Source: Quillaja saponaria
Taxonomy: Eukaryota; Streptophyta; Magnoliopsida; Fabales; Quillajaceae
Length of the DNA: 64,000 nt
Assembly: GCA_029379385.1 (NCBI GenBank)
Contig: CM055611.1
Span: forward strand, 3,286,001 to 3,350,000
Reading direction: 5' to 3'
Shown in pieces: positions 1-13,399 of the stretch. The translations under genes were made by a program, and so were the position numbers. A model generated the notes under the pieces. It ran no database searches and was not told where the DNA came from. It was given only the letters and a program-made list of their open reading frames with translations. Within the stretch, counting starts at the first letter, position 1, and each line of letters starts with the position of its first letter.

Positions 1-1330
1 CAATATCACACAAAGCAATCAAAGGGCTAACGAGTAACCCAGCCTCGCACAACAGTATCACCCCCTACCGGGCATTTATGCGCCCGCACAACAAATTAAT
101 CTCCGTACACAATCCATCCCACCGGGGCTGAGCACTCAATTTAGAAAACATTTATCATAATCAGAATTTCTTATGATTTCAAATCAGAGTATCCAAGGTG
201 CACCTGGACTTTTAATTTCTGAGATAAAAAATATTTTCCAGAAAATGTTCACGAGTTGGCCCTTATCAACCACAAACAATGTCAACACAGTAACCCATAT
301 CAAGCAAACATTATTTAAGCAATTTACTGAAATACTCTATTAGCTTACTTTCCATATATCACACATATTCAAATAAACATATAATCACACATAATAATCT
401 AGCCCCTAAAGGCAGCAATTAACCACTCACCTGTTACTAATTCCATTCGTCACTCCCACTTGCGTCCACACGTCTCAACAGGTTCACATTGGAAACCGGA
501 ACTGAAATTCATAATTCCAAATACTACTTAGTTCATAAACGTTACTATTATACTCTTTAACTTGCTAAACTTATATCTCAACTTATAAAGGTTTATTTAT
601 GTAAGTTTTCCTATTACATGCCAATTAATATGAATTGGACTTTGTGTGATAGGGTTAATAATGAAGAAACATTTTAAATGTCTTGAAAATACACAAGGAA
701 GAAGGAAACTATTAGCAAAGATAGAAAGCACAAGCGAGTTAGAGATCTTGAAACTGTCCAAACTTAAGGTATGGACCATTGTCCACTTTAACTATCGTAT
801 CTTACTCTAGGAAACTCCGAATCCAGTTTTGTAAAATTTATAAAATGCTAGACATATGTAGCTTTATAATGGTATATCATTTGTAATTTTTAGAATTTTA
901 TATCAATACAGTTTATTGTTTGAAGTTGCATCAAATTCTGCAACACGCAGGATTTTGACATATCTGACCTTACCTTAGTTAATTATACATAACTTTCTCT
1001 AGGAAAACAAAATCCAATTCCGTTTGTTGGGTTTATTAATAGACAAGTATATCTATCTTTATTATTTAGAAACTTTTCCTAGAATATGTCATGAACCCAC
1101 TCAATTTCTTACATGAACCAAAAACCGGGAAGTACGAATCCTACCTGACCTAGCCGGAGTCTAACAGCTATAATTAAAAACATACTTGGAATAAGGCTAC
1201 GAAATTTTGCAGACAATATGTCAAGACTATATGCTACATTTCATATTTTGAACTCTTAATTTAATTTAGTCCCGAAGACATTCGAAATACAGTATTTCTC
1301 TCATCCACGAATCTGCCCTTGCACCACCTC
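1..1330 (-). repeat. Inverted partial copy of the long-LTR family
   Basis: Reads as the reverse complement of about 40870-42180, inside the solo LTR at 39608-42879. Shared landmarks are the GC-rich patch near 60-130 (inverted at 42060-42150) and the stretch near 560-830 (inverted at 41380-41660). The copy runs off the left edge of the window, so the LTR 3' end is not seen. Similarity fades beyond about 1330. It could be part of another solo LTR or of a full retrotransposon lying to the left. Confidence 0.8.
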
Positions 1331-2896
1331 CAAAACCCACTTAGCTTTCATTTTCTACCACTTTCAAGCTACAATTCACGCTCCTCACTTCAACACTAAT
1401 TCACTAAAATTACTCCTAATCCAATTAAATTCAAGATTGTATTAGTGATTTAGAATTAATCAAGAACTTGAATTGTCATTTTACAATATCAATCCAAACA
1501 ATTTTTACTCATTAAGCTACAATATTCTGCTTGTAGTCATTTTATCAACTACCTTATATACATGTTTTAATTTACTTTGTATATATATACTTCTCAATAC
1601 AATCAACATACTTTCATTAATTTTTAACATACTTTTATTAATTAAACTAACTATTTCACATCATCCCACTTCCCAAACTTTCATTTCCTAATAAACCTGT
1701 ACCTATTGCACATATTCTTTGTTTCAACTTTTGTTCCCAATTTTCACACCCTCACTCTTAATCCAACAAGATATATTAAAGAACAAGATAAAAGTTTATA
1801 AGATTACCACCAAAGACACCAATTAGCTGCCTCCTCCCTTGATGGCCACAAGAAAGATCTCTTGCTATCCAATCATAGCCACTAACACTTCACCAATTTG
1901 CCTCCTTCAAACGGCAGTACCACCCTTAACAACTCAGCCAATAAACCAGAACAGGACTTGGTTAGTTGCTGCCATATCTAGTCTTGTCCTTTACACACAA
2001 ACATGGTAGATTTGTTAAAGGAAGTGGACGAAATCCCAGGCAGCTAACTGGAGCAAGGCTGCCGTTGGTGAGGGTCACTACCAGCAACTAGAGTTGCTGC
2101 CAAAACAGGGGAGATCATTGGCTGCCATGGTGAGTGAGGATTGATGTGACTCCACAACTTGATCCTAGGCTAATTTATATGCACCAGCTGGAACAATTTT
2201 TAGGAAGCAGCAACTTGAAGGAGATGAAGGAAACTTGAAGCTTGGCGATTTGCTGGAAATTACAGGAATTCATGGCTGCCTATTAATGATTGGAAAGAAG
2301 AATTGATTGTCACCCAACTAGAAGGAGCAGCTAGAAGGAAGAGCTAGACTATGATCAAGCACAACCGCACAAAGAAAAAAAAATGAAATTGTCTGCAGGT
2401 GTAGGAGAAAATGGAAGAAAGTTCAAGAAGCAATGGAAGCCACCCTCAGCCAAGTCGGTCAATTAAAGGAGAAATGAAGGAAATAAAAAGGAAAGGAAAA
2501 AGTTAAAGTCAATGGGTCAACTATTTTACTAAAAATTTTAGTATATAATAACTTGGTATTCACATAAAGTGGTGGCCTATAATTAATCTTAATTGTATGT
2601 TAAAATGTATATATATATATATATATACAAATGTTTTCAAGTACACTTTTATTGTCACCCATAAGTACACTATTTATCTATATCATATATTTGCATCTAA
2701 ATTTACAGTCAAGAGTTACATTAAATTATTTAAATTTCATGTTTTAATATCGAGTTATATAATATTCAATTGTATTATTATTTAATTAATTAATTAATTA
2801 ATTTATTTATTTTTTTAACGAAAATTTACATATTACAATTAAAACTCAAATTTTTTTTTTTTTTTTTTGATATCAAGTTATAAGGGTTATGACAAA
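1331..2896. other. Intergenic, possibly diverged LTR sequence
   Basis: I recognise no gene here. The part up to about 2500 may be the diverged 5' half of the inverted LTR copy to its left. From about 2520 on it is very AT-rich, with an AT dinucleotide run near 2610-2628, a TTAA-type tract near 2780-2815 and poly-T runs near 2850-2870. Small open frames here show no family features. Confidence 0.5.
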
Positions 2897-3932
2897 TTAC
2901 CAACCACATTTTGTTAGTCAATAATTTATTATTATTTTTTTTTTTGTTTTTCTTTACCTACAAACTTATTCAGTTGGTGTTTTCTATAGCTGCATTTTGC
3001 TTACTTTTAGTACCGACTAATGTTAGTGGTCAGTCGCAGTTGGAAATCCCTAATTTAGATTGATCCCTTTCTTTCTTAGTTACTCTCATTTTCACTAGTA
3101 TCAAGCACTTACTTCCACCATTAGAGCTTGCTCTCTATCAAATTCATTAGACTGGTCTTTGCAACGGGGTGGGCTCCTTCTTGATGGTAGATCTACACCC
3201 CTAATTCGTTTGTTGGGCAATTAACGGATCATGTGGAGTAGGTGTGTTGTATGCGGCTGCTTCTCTGGGATTTAACTCACCCTTATGAACTCGGTCCAGG
3301 AAATTCATATAAGTTAGGGCAGTTGTAAACACTGATGTATGACATCTAACTTTACCAATCCAGCCTCTATTTCCCGTGACTAAAGACCCAAAACTCAATT
3401 TTATAAGGATTTTCTATGTTGAAGCTTACAAGGGATATAAACTGGGGACGATAAGGATGCTGAAGAACGAGATATGTGATTGTGAGGCAAACGAGGCAAG
3501 ATTAACAGTGGGGGTAGGATGAGATACTCTTGGTTGGAGGTGTTTACATTTGTTTTTTATTTTATTTTCTTATTCTTTTGTTTTGATTTTTTTTTTTTTT
3601 TGTATATTTTAACTTGTTTTTAAAAAATAATATATATATTTTTATATTTTTATTTAATTTATATCGTAAAACACCAGACAATTTTTTATTTGTCCATTAT
3701 AACATGAACAAATCATGTATACAGTTGTTAGTGACATTAACTTTTCTTAAGTTAAATTTGATAATAGAAACTACATTGCATAAAAATAAAGATGACATTT
3801 CATGATTTTGAAGTATATGAACTAAACTTACCTCTTCATCTAATTATAGAGACTAATAAGATAATTAAGTCATAAAAAATTATATGGAGGAGCTGACCCC
3901 CACCAGGCAGGCGGCCATGGGCTAAAGGACTA

Positions 3933-4720
3933 ATTGATGTATCAGCAGGATAAGGACGAGCCTACTGTTTAAGAATTAGGATGATGCACAAGAAGCTAAA
4001 CCCTGCACATGTCTCTTTTTCTTGTTTTGGTACATTGCATTTGTTCTCTGTTCTTTCCATTTTAATCCTCATAATATACGTAGTTCATATATTCTCTGAC
4101 CTCTCCACCTTATAATATGTTATTTTTAAATTGATGTATCAGCAGGATAAGGACGAGCCTACTGTTTAAGAATTAGGACGATGCACAAGAAGCTAAACCC
4201 TGCACATGTCTCTTTTTCTTGTTTTGGTATATTGCATTTGTTCTCTGTTCTTTCCATTTTAATCCTCATAATATACGTAGTTCATATATTCTCTGATCTC
4301 TCCACCTTATAATATGTTATTTTTAAATTGATGTATCAGCAGGATAAGGACGAGCCTACTGTTTAAGAATTAGGACGATGCACAAGAAGCTAAACCCTGC
4401 ACATGTCTCTTTTTCTTGTTTTGGTACATTGCATTTGTTCTCTGTTCTTTCCATTTTAATCCTCATAATATACGTAGTTCATATATTCTCTGATCTCTCC
4501 ACCTTATAATATGTTATTTTTAAATTGATGTATCAGCAGGATAAGGACGAGCCTACTGTTTAAGAATTAGGATGATGCACAAGAAGCCAAACCCTGCACA
4601 TGTCTCTTTTTCTTGTTTTGGTACATTGCGTTTGTTCTCTGTTCTTTCCATTTTAATCCTCATAATATACGTAGTTCATATATTCTCTGATCTCTCCACC
4701 TTATAATATGTTATTTTATT
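3933..4720. repeat. Tandem array, four 197-bp units
   Basis: Units begin at 3933, 4130, 4327 and 4524, an exact period of 197, each opening with ATTGATGTATCAGCAG. Units are nearly identical, with single-base differences such as GATGATGCAC versus GACGATGCAC. The array ends about 115 bp before the TATA box of TPS-A, so it occupies the proximal promoter. Block C holds three units at the same place. The unit contains no long open frame. Confidence 0.95.
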
Positions 4721-4835
4721 TTAAAAATAAATAATTTTTCTTTAGATATCTTATCTTAAGTTAAATAATATCATTTAAAGAAATGGAAAATCTATATCAA
4801 TTATTGAATTCGTCATCTGCATGAATATGCAATTC

Positions 4836-4844
4836 TATAAATAG
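4836..4844 (+). promoter_or_regulatory. TATA box of TPS-A
   Basis: TATAAATAG lies 53 bp upstream of the TPS-A start codon and is identical in context to the TPS-C promoter. At normal plant spacing transcription would begin near 4866-4870, giving a 5' leader of only about 20 nt. Confidence 0.65.
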
Positions 4845-4888
4845 TACAACTTGCAGAGAGAGCAATTATCAACTATCCTCCAATTACA

Positions 4889-7800
4889 ATGCTAGCCAAT
4901 AATACTTCTCAAGACACAACTGTGGTTCGTCGATCTGCAAATTTTAAGCCAACACTTTGGAATTATGATTACATCCAATCTTTGAGTAGTAAATATAAGG
5001 TATGATTAATTTCATTATCCTTGCCATTTTCACATCTATAGCATGCAAGGTTATTAACAGTGAAGCAGCTTATTATTTTTATGAGAATTGTTTATCTTGC
5101 GCATACGTGCGATTCATGGTTGAATTTCTGAAACCAATCCTCTCTCTAGTAAAAATATTGGATTATCAATATTTAATATCGGATTATCTTATTGCTTAGG
5201 TTGAATTACTCGACTAATAATCCTTTCGATGATGTAGGAACAAGTTTATGTTGAAAGATGTGATATGCTCAAGGAAAAAGTGAAGACCATGATTGAAACA
5301 ACAAAAAACTCATTACGTCAACTTGAACTAGTTGATGTCTTACAGAGACTCGGATTATTTTATCACTTTAAAGATGAATTGAAGATAATTTTGGACAATA
5401 TGTATAAAAATAATACATGGAAAAACAACAACTTATATGCCACTGGATTAGCATTTAGACTATTTCGACAATATGGATATGATATATCTCCAGGTATTTG
5501 GGTGCATTAATCTCTCTATCTTTTTGGATTTCTCTCTCTCTCTCTCTCTATATATATATTTGTTATTATTATTTTTTGTACAAGATCTCTATATAATTGG
5601 TCCACTAACATATATGTGGTTTTGCATTATTGTTTATAGAGGTTTTCACTAGTTTTCGGGATGAGATGGGTAATTTCAAGGTTATTATTGAAGATGATAT
5701 TGAGGGAATGCTCTCGTTATATGAAGCCTCGTATCTTTTAGTAAAAGATGAAATAATTTTGGACTGTGTCAAAAAATTTCACCTCGAAACATCTCAAAGG
5801 ATTTGTCAACAAGAACAAAGACAAGGATATATCATTATTAGTTGAACATGCTTTGGAATTTCCATTACATTGGAGGCCACCGAGGTTAGAGGCGAGGTGG
5901 TTCATCAACTTATGTTGTAAAAGAAATTATGATATGAACCCCATTTTACTTGAGTTTGCTAAGCTGGATTTCAATATTTTGCAAGCCACCCACCAAGAAG
6001 AGCTAAAACATGCTTCAAGGTACACTTATGACATATCCCTAAGCTAGTAATCTTATAAAATTTTAAAAATGTTAAAGATAATTGCGATTAATGTGATTTT
6101 CTTATCTGAACCGTGTTGCGTATTATTGCAAATAAAGGTGGTGGAATCGCACTGGTCTTCCAAAGAAGTTGAGTTTTCTTAGGGACAGATTAATGGAGAG
6201 TTACATTTGGAACCTGGAGTTGGTAGCCGAGCCTCAATTTGGACATTATAGGAGACATTCAGCAAAGCTCTATGTAGTGATGACTATGGTAGATGATCTT
6301 TATGATAGCTATGGTACCTTGGAAGAATTAGAGCTCTTCACAGATTCTATTAAAAGGTTTTCAAATTTCACTCAAAAACTCGTTTTCCTTTTTGAATTTC
6401 TATATTCGATTTTAATAATTTGATATTAAAGGTTGTTGTTATTATCACTCGGCTTCATATTTCTTTCCTTCGTTATATCAAACTTTTAGATAAGGTTTGA
6501 TCAGCATTTTATTTTGCGAAAAAATTTCAGATGGGATACAAGTTTGATAGATAACCTCCCAGATCCCATGAAGATGCTTTTCCTTGCTATCCACAACTAT
6601 GTCAATGAGGTGGCCTATGAAGTTTTAAGGGATCAAGGATTCAACATCATTCCATGTCTAAAGAAATATGTATGTATCATAAATATTTTTATGATTTTAC
6701 CTTTACAACTTAACTTTGTGAATGAAATAATTTTTTGACAAATTGAACTTAAATGAGTAAGGATGGCAATAATTTGCTATGTTGGTTCAGGTAGGATATC
6801 TAGTACACAAATCATGTTTAATTCAGATCAGATTGAGATGGAATGGGTTCAGATCAATCTGCAATAATCACAAAACCTATGTATAAAGATACGGAAATTA
6901 AAGAAGAAGAAAAAAAATAAAAAAAAATACAACAAGCGTAATTCAGGTTGGATCCAAATTAATGAGTTTTTATGATATTATTTTTAGGCAAAATGGTGTC
7001 AACTTCCGATTGACGTTGATTCATGATCTGATCCATTATCATACCTTAAATAAACCTACGTGTGACAGTAAGAAATTAACATTTTCTTCTATCTCACGTA
7101 GCACAACTTAAAATTTATCTAGGATGAAATACTTTTTCAAAAATAATCTAAATTCTTAGTTATATAAAATATTTACTTAGAAGGTTGGTAAAATCTCTTG
7201 ATGTTATATATGTCAATGATTTGAGATCAAATCACACTTTCATCTAGAATTAAGATTTTATAGGAATTGAGAGAGCTATATTCATTATGTAGCTCATAAA
7301 CCGAATGGAATTTTTACGATCCAAACAAAATAAAATATTAACTAGACTTTTTGACAATATTTTTATATTCAGTGGGAACAATATTGTCAATCTTATCTAG
7401 TTGAGGCAAAGTGGCTTTATAATGGATATAGGCCATCCTTACAAGAATACCTTGACAATGGTTGGATATCCATTGGAGTACTGGTGACACAGGTACATGC
7501 TTACTTTACCATTGCAAATCCAATTAAAAAAGAGGCTTTGGACTGCTTGGAAGAAGGATGTCCCAACATTATTCATTGGACGGCTGTGATTGTTCGCTTG
7601 GCAGACGATCTTGGAACCTTTTCAGTAAGCATGCCTAGCATCTATTGCCTTTAAAACATCCTTTAATTTGCGTATACTTCCCTACTTTCCTTTCTTTTTC
7701 TTTTTTGGACCATACCATATACAAAACATGAGATAACTCTATCTCTTCCTAAAAACTCTTATTTCAAAAGGCGAGATTCGAATGAGATCCTTATTTCGAC

Positions 7801-8183
7801 TCCAAAATATTTTATTAATTAAACCAATTGGCACATTTTTAATTCCATGTCTAATGCTTATTAATTTTTTTCTTTTTCTCAATTTTAGCGGGATATAGAG
7901 ACAAGAGATCCTAACAGTTCAGTCCAATATTACATGAATGAAAAAGGAACTTCTAAAGAAGAAGCCCGTAATTATATAAGGTGCTTAATAGATAAAACAT
8001 GGAAGAAAATAAATGGGGATAGATTTGCTTCTTCTCCTGTTTCCTCAAGTTTTTGTAGAAATGTGTGTAAACTTTTCAAGGATGGCACTTCTCATATACC
8101 AGCATGGAGATGGTTATACAAGTCAAGCAGATGATGTTAAGGATATCATGTCATCCATTCTTATTGACCCTATTCCCCTTTGA
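4889..8183 (+). pseudogene. TPS-A: terpene synthase, TPS-b-like, two frameshifts
   Basis: Seven-exon terpene synthase, near-identical to intact TPS-C. Exons: 4889-4999, 5238-5493, 5640-6019, 6138-6356, 6531-6669, 7373-7624, 7889-8183. Splice sites are all GT-AG and phases match TPS-C. The RR(x)8W motif in exon 1, RDR and DDLYD in exon 4 and the DDLGTFSRD metal motif across exons 6-7 are present. Exon 3 is 380 nt instead of 379 because of one extra C near 5764, which leads to a stop at 5843-5845. Exon 7 has one extra T near 8039, which destroys the C-terminus. The protein as read would stop in the N-terminal domain. The promoter TATA and repeats are intact, so it may still be transcribed. Two isolated 1-nt insertions in an otherwise clean gene could be recent decay or assembly error. 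Confidence 0.88.
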
Positions 8184-9794
8184 TAATGCTGTGAAGTCAT
8201 GCCAAACATTCTTCAATTTGTGATCAATTTTGTTTTCAAAGTAATGTTTATGTTAGAGAATGCTATGACTGTTCATGCGTGCTGGATAATTTGTTGTGTA
8301 GTTTTATTATGTTTTATGAAAATAAGAGAAGGTGTGGTATGGTAAATTGGTGTACAGTTGATTGGTTTGGTTTTCTTATAACTTTTAAACGTGCATAAAA
8401 TATGAGAACTTGACTAATTTGGATTAACTCAATTTAATCTGATTGAAACTCGACAATTTGAATAAACATGATTTTTAAGTTGAGTAATTTTGTTTATTCT
8501 TTCTCTTGTGCCGAATAGATTATTCAGATGAAAAGAATTTCAACTTAATAACACTCGACTCACTCGAAATTATTTATTAATAGTATAAAGCTATTTTTTA
8601 AATATAATGATTAGTTTGAATGATATTAGGATTTATTTGTTAATTATGATTCAAATAATGAGTTTATGTGTCTAATTCAATAATTTATAAAGATTATTGT
8701 AAAAATGGCAATAGTTCATGTGGGTAAAATACAATTAATCCAAAAAAATATGATCAAACACAATACAAAATCTTTTAATACATGAACATGAGTGCATAAC
8801 TCTATTTGATATATTTTCATGTTAATTTTTAACCTTATTATATTTAGTTATATTTATGCTCATATAAACTATATATTATTTTAAATTACATTTATTTGAT
8901 TTTAACTTATTAAATTTGTAATGTTAAAAGACTCAAATTTATGATGTTTTTTAGTTCGAAAATTATATAGTTCGTATGTTTTATTTTTGACTTTATTACT
9001 TGCTAAAAATATTCAGTAAATCATTCTTCAATAAGGCTCAATTAAAAAATAAAAATAAAATCTAAGTCAGTCATTCTCCCAAATTTTTCACTGGGTATAA
9101 TTTTTTATTACTGGACTATCTGATGTCAAAGTCTGAATGAAATTTTTGTCTATCCAACTTATCGGATCTTGTGAAATTTATCTCAAATCTGATGAGCACC
9201 CTTACATAAAAGTCACGGGTAACACCTTTCATCTCATTTCTTGTAAATCACAACACTCATGCCTACACTACACATCAACTCCACAAATTAAAGCCAACTG
9301 AGACAAGCTTCACATAGAGTATATGTCACCAAGACGAAGCTCGGATTCATCTACCTTTCGTTTGAATGATTGAGAAACACAGAAGCATTTATTTATTTAT
9401 TTATTTCAACTTTTGCAAATACCTTAAAATCACTCCCTCACACCCAATCAACATTTTAAACGACGAGACTGTTTCCTTGAGAGATAATTATCATATGATA
9501 CAATCCATTCAATCAATCACAAACTACACACCAAGTAAATGCAATGCTGCTGCCTGCCAGCAGTAATTCATACAAAATCAAACTTCCTAGATATATATTT
9601 AGAGGTCCAGAAAATTACAAGACATATGAGAACAAAATTTTCAATTTAAAACCACGGTATAAGATATTACGTAACTCATTTCTATGCCCAAGCTCCATCT
9701 TGTGAAAAATTTGATAGTGAAAAAAGAATCAAATTTGGTTTCTCATTGGCTAAATTCATTCGAAGGCTCATGCTTTGGGGTTTTCTGAAGAAAT
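8184..9794. other. 3' flank of TPS-A, no gene seen
   Basis: AT-rich 3' flank, collinear with 49406-51033 behind TPS-C. It includes a short TTTA microsatellite near 9388-9405. The first ~400 bp also match the flank of the TPS fragment at 31876-32450, up to about 32820. No coding features are seen. Confidence 0.6.
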
Positions 9795-9797
9795 AAT

Positions 9798-10770
9798 CTA
9801 CCATATGAACCTCTGGATCCCGGGCTCATGATCCCAGTGGAAAGGCCGAAACAAAAACATTATCATCGTAAAGAAATTCAGAGCTACATACTGTATCCCC
9901 GTGAGAAGCCAAGTTCCATTATCCTCAACATGGCAATGAAGCACAAGAAAATAGAATGGTGTGGTGTAGTCTCTCAACTCTATCAGCGGAGCAGGTACGA
10001 GAATAGGAACAGTAGCCAAGAAGTAAGCCAACACCATGATTTTCTTTTAAAGTTTCCCTGTTTGGGGGAAGACAAGAGTAACGAAATTAACAAATTCTTG
10101 GCTACTGCACAAAGGTGGAAAATAAAGTAAGTGCCTAAATTATGTAGGATGAGCTGTCATAATGTCTAATGGCTAGAACTCTCTGTTTGAGAACAAAGGT
10201 GGAAGAGACTTACAAGTTCTAAAACCTGAAGAGAAAAACGAAATATAGTTCCCCTAACCTGGAAAACTGCACAGAGAGGATACTGGCAGTAAGGGCCATG
10301 AAACCATGAAAGAAACCAAGGGGCCTATTTTTCCAAATAGCAGGAATATAAAAGCAGCTTAATTTTCCCAAAGTGAAGTGTATAGGAAATGTCAAGTGCA
10401 GAAACCGGACTAAAATACATCATCTGAGCAAAATGTGGGCAAACTGCATGAGCATCTTCTGCACCTGCAATGTCAAGTAAAGTGAGAAAGAACTCCTAAC
10501 GGCCCAAAAGATCAGAATGGATTATGCAGGATGAGTCATGGTGTAGTACCCAGAACTACACTCCCATTGCAGTAGACAAATACAACATAAGTCACCAGAA
10601 GTCTAAAAGACACTAATAGCAACCACTTCATACTCCACAATGTTACAAAGATTTCCCAAATCTCACCAAAAAAAAAAAAAACAAACACCTGCCTTGCACA
10701 CACATCTGTAATGTTTATAGAGCTATTTATAAGAACAAAATGAAAACTCAAGTTTCATTAAACATGTAAA
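9798..10770 (-). pseudogene. ALG10-like 3' gene fragment (block A)
   Basis: On the minus strand, 10036-9798 encodes a membrane segment followed by LFRPFHWDHEPGIQRFIW and a stop. This is the characteristic C-terminus of ALG10/DIE2, the ER alpha-1,2-glucosyltransferase that adds the last glucose to the dolichol-linked N-glycan precursor. Upstream, about 10751-10540 encodes an EIWEIFVTLW...KWLLLVSF segment, and 10460-10270 matches the next exons. The intermediate part has stops and frame changes, and there is no 5' half. The fragment lies tail-to-tail with TPS-A. The same region appears in block C and, in the opposite orientation, at 36760-37395. Confidence 0.75.
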
Positions 10771-11673
10771 AATGAGCTTTCCAATAAATATTACATAAAA
10801 AGAAGAGTAACACTCTACGCATGGTGTTCTCTCCACCGCATATCTCAACCAATCTCTTTTGCAACCCTACCAGTAGATGGGGTCTCAAAATATTACATAT
10901 CTCTCTTTCTCATACTACAACTCTTACAATCCTAAATATTTATACTACATCTGACTTGTCCACCAAACAAACTATTTCTCCAAAAAAAATCAATCACAAC
11001 TTAATTAGACTTACTTAACTCACTAAGATAAATCTAATCAAAAAATTTCAATCTATCATCTAATTAGTTATTCTTGCCCACACCAAGAATAATCTAATTA
11101 AAAAATTATCAAAATGTGATTTGAGTTAAAATCTCAATTCACTAATTATTGTTTTAGAATATATATATATATATACATGCACTACATGACTATAGCTCCA
11201 TCAGTCAAACCAACGCCGCCTTAGAATGATAGAAATATATGTCATTAATAAATAAAATAATGTTTCTTTGTATGGTTAACATAGATAAATAATTAGCTAA
11301 TCCATTGATTCAACCATGTAGAAAAGTAGTTAATGAACAGTTGAGTTGTAAAATTCCGAACACCCAAAAAATGCCTACCTTTTGTATGTTTTTCTACCAC
11401 ACATGCAAGATTGGTGAGAAATTGTTAGAAATATTGGGTAGATGCAAATATTCCAGTTTTACATAATTATGAATCACAAGAAGTCAATAATATAGAGATT
11501 GAGGTTTATAAGATGGAAAGATAATACTACGAAAATATGCACAAAAGCATGTTCTTAAAGGTTGATTTATGCCCTCTCGGAGTATATCCGGTGCACATAA
11601 TCTCAATGGGCCAACCCTCTAAGAGTAGATTGTGGATCATTCTCTAATCTTTGTACACAAGATTGAAAAACTT
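10771..11673. repeat. AT-rich repeats; left arm of a direct repeat
   Basis: No gene is seen. About 11100-11260 resembles 31050-31255, including an AT microsatellite and a shared stretch ending in a TGTCAYTAATAAATAAAA-type motif. About 11510-11672 is a direct repeat of about 17310-17462, with shared landmarks CTTAAAGGTTGATTT, CTCAATGGGCCAACC and AGTAGATTGTGGATC. The two copies flank a nest of other repeats and might be remnants of a pair of LTRs. Confidence 0.55.
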
Positions 11674-13000
11674 TGTCACACCCCACACAGAGACATGCCT
11701 GGCAAGAAAAATGGGTAACCAAACCTCCGTAACCTTGACTTCAAAACAAAGAAACAAATATGATTCTTGACCAAACCAAAGAATAAAAGTAGAGTTTACA
11801 AAATATAAGTTAACTACAAATGTTTATTTACTGAAATACATAACAATTTAGAAGAAAATTTTTAGTAGAGGTTTCCTGTAATGTAGAACATGCCCAAAAA
11901 TACAAACAAAAGTATATCTGGTTACAAACAACTAGACCACAACATTGATTGAAATCACAAGCAGCTCCACTCCAACCATATTATAAACAATAATAATTAA
12001 AGTATTATACATAATCAAACACAGTACCCAAGACCCTAGTGTGATTGCAAGACTTCCACTCTTTGATTTCAAGTAAGCGATCTTGAATTTTTACCTTGCC
12101 TCCAATTACTCGACAAGCCCAGTATTGTTGTTGACGCTCACAGAGATCTTGTTACTTAAAAAATGTACCAAAGGGTACTAGCATCACTCAACATACGAAC
12201 ATAGTACATAGGTCAAATAATATCAACATAGTATGAATTTCAAAACAACTGAATGTCACACTTACACAAATATGGAAAATATAAAATTAAACAAACACAG
12301 TTCAAGTAATACATTATAATCCAATAAAAAAAATCAATTAAAACACTCAAAGCACACAAGTCAAGTAATTCAACCAAAAGGCCAATTAGAATAACTCAAG
12401 TATTAGCACAACATATATCCTCCCACCGGGCAGTTTTTGCGTCCGCACACCAAATATATTCTTTGTACATATCCATCCCATTGAGGATGAGTTACTTGAG
12501 TATTCATAATCACATATCAAATAATCAAATCAAAATATCCTAGGTGCATTCGGATTCTATTTCGTATATAAAAAACATTTTAGGGAAAAATCAGTTTTAT
12601 TAGCTCTTATAAACCACAAACAAATCACATATCAAATACAATTAAATTATTATGCAAAGATCAACAATACCACATTTGATTCAATTATTTAATTTCATAG
12701 TTTTACACATTCATATGATATACCGAAACAAATAGTCAAATATAATTTAGCAATCAAAGCAATATTTTCCACTTACTAGTTTACCGATCTTGCTTATCAC
12801 TTCCTTTTGCGCTCAAACACTTTGTTGGCTCACGTTCTGGAGCTCAAAGTCTTGATTAGTAAGCACCCAACCTTCTGGTAAAGCAAAACATTGTTTTCCT
12901 TTAGCTTCTAGTAAGTTCAAGTAATGAATGGTACCTTTTGGAAGACTATAAAACCCACGTAAATTAGCCATTTCTTTTTCTTCTCTAAACATCAACCACA
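11674..13000 (-). repeat. Long-LTR family copy, reverse orientation
   Basis: Begins TGTCACACCCC, the reverse complement of the 3' end (GGGGTGTGACA) of the solo LTR at 39608-42879. It continues with matching landmarks: the CCTCCGTAACC block near 11730, GTACCAAAGGGTACTAGCATCA near 12165, and the CCCACCGGGCAG...CATCCCATTGAGGATGAG region near 12420-12490. It is more diverged than the copy at 1-1330. The 5' end of this LTR copy is not clear; similarity fades near 13000. Confidence 0.65.
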
Positions 13001-13399
13001 TTGATTGGGTGGGGCTCGCCTTGAAGTTTCCTTACCTTCAATCCAAGTCGACTGCCATGAAGTACAAACGACACCAAAAAAGAATAGAACCAATAAAATC
13101 CTCAGATGAAATTAGAAGCTTGCCAATTGCAAGTAAAAGATCATGAGGAAGCTCTGCCCAGTTACTCCATCAAATCTCACGATAGCTGGTTGCTGGCTCA
13201 ATCTAAACCAATACATAACCAAAACAAGGGTTGTTAGTCGGCTGAAATGAAGAAAGCAAAGTTGCCTACCAGTTAGGAGGGAAAAAGAGGATCATGGCTG
13301 AGCAAGAAATAAGAAGGGATTCCTCACTTTAATCATCTTTAGATGATAAGCAGATAAAGTAAAATAAATTGACAGTGACATCCATATACGAGAACATAT

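Larger units (their letters stand above)
2897..10706. repeat. Duplicated block A (paired with block C, 44334-51943)
   Basis: Near-identical, same orientation and collinear with 44334-51943 across non-coding DNA, the 197-bp repeats, the whole seven-exon TPS gene with introns, its 3' flank and an antisense ALG10-like fragment. Conservation through introns and intergenic DNA shows a recent segmental duplication, not selection on exons alone. Differences include four versus three 197-bp units and the two frameshifts in the TPS. The left edge of C continues into a CACTA-like end (44103) that is absent from A. Confidence 0.9.

Noticed and set aside
3933..4720. CRISPR-like regular repeats
   Set aside because: The 197-bp units are contiguous with no spacers, and the DNA is plant nuclear; this is an ordinary tandem repeat.
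5002..5199. Open frame in intron 1 of TPS-A (and 46227-46424)
   Set aside because: It lies between clear GT-AG splice sites and continuation of the TPS protein skips it; no family resemblance.
9828..10130. Plus-strand 100-codon open frame (and 51067-51369)
   Set aside because: It is the antisense of the ALG10-like C-terminal exon; the minus strand carries the recognisable protein.
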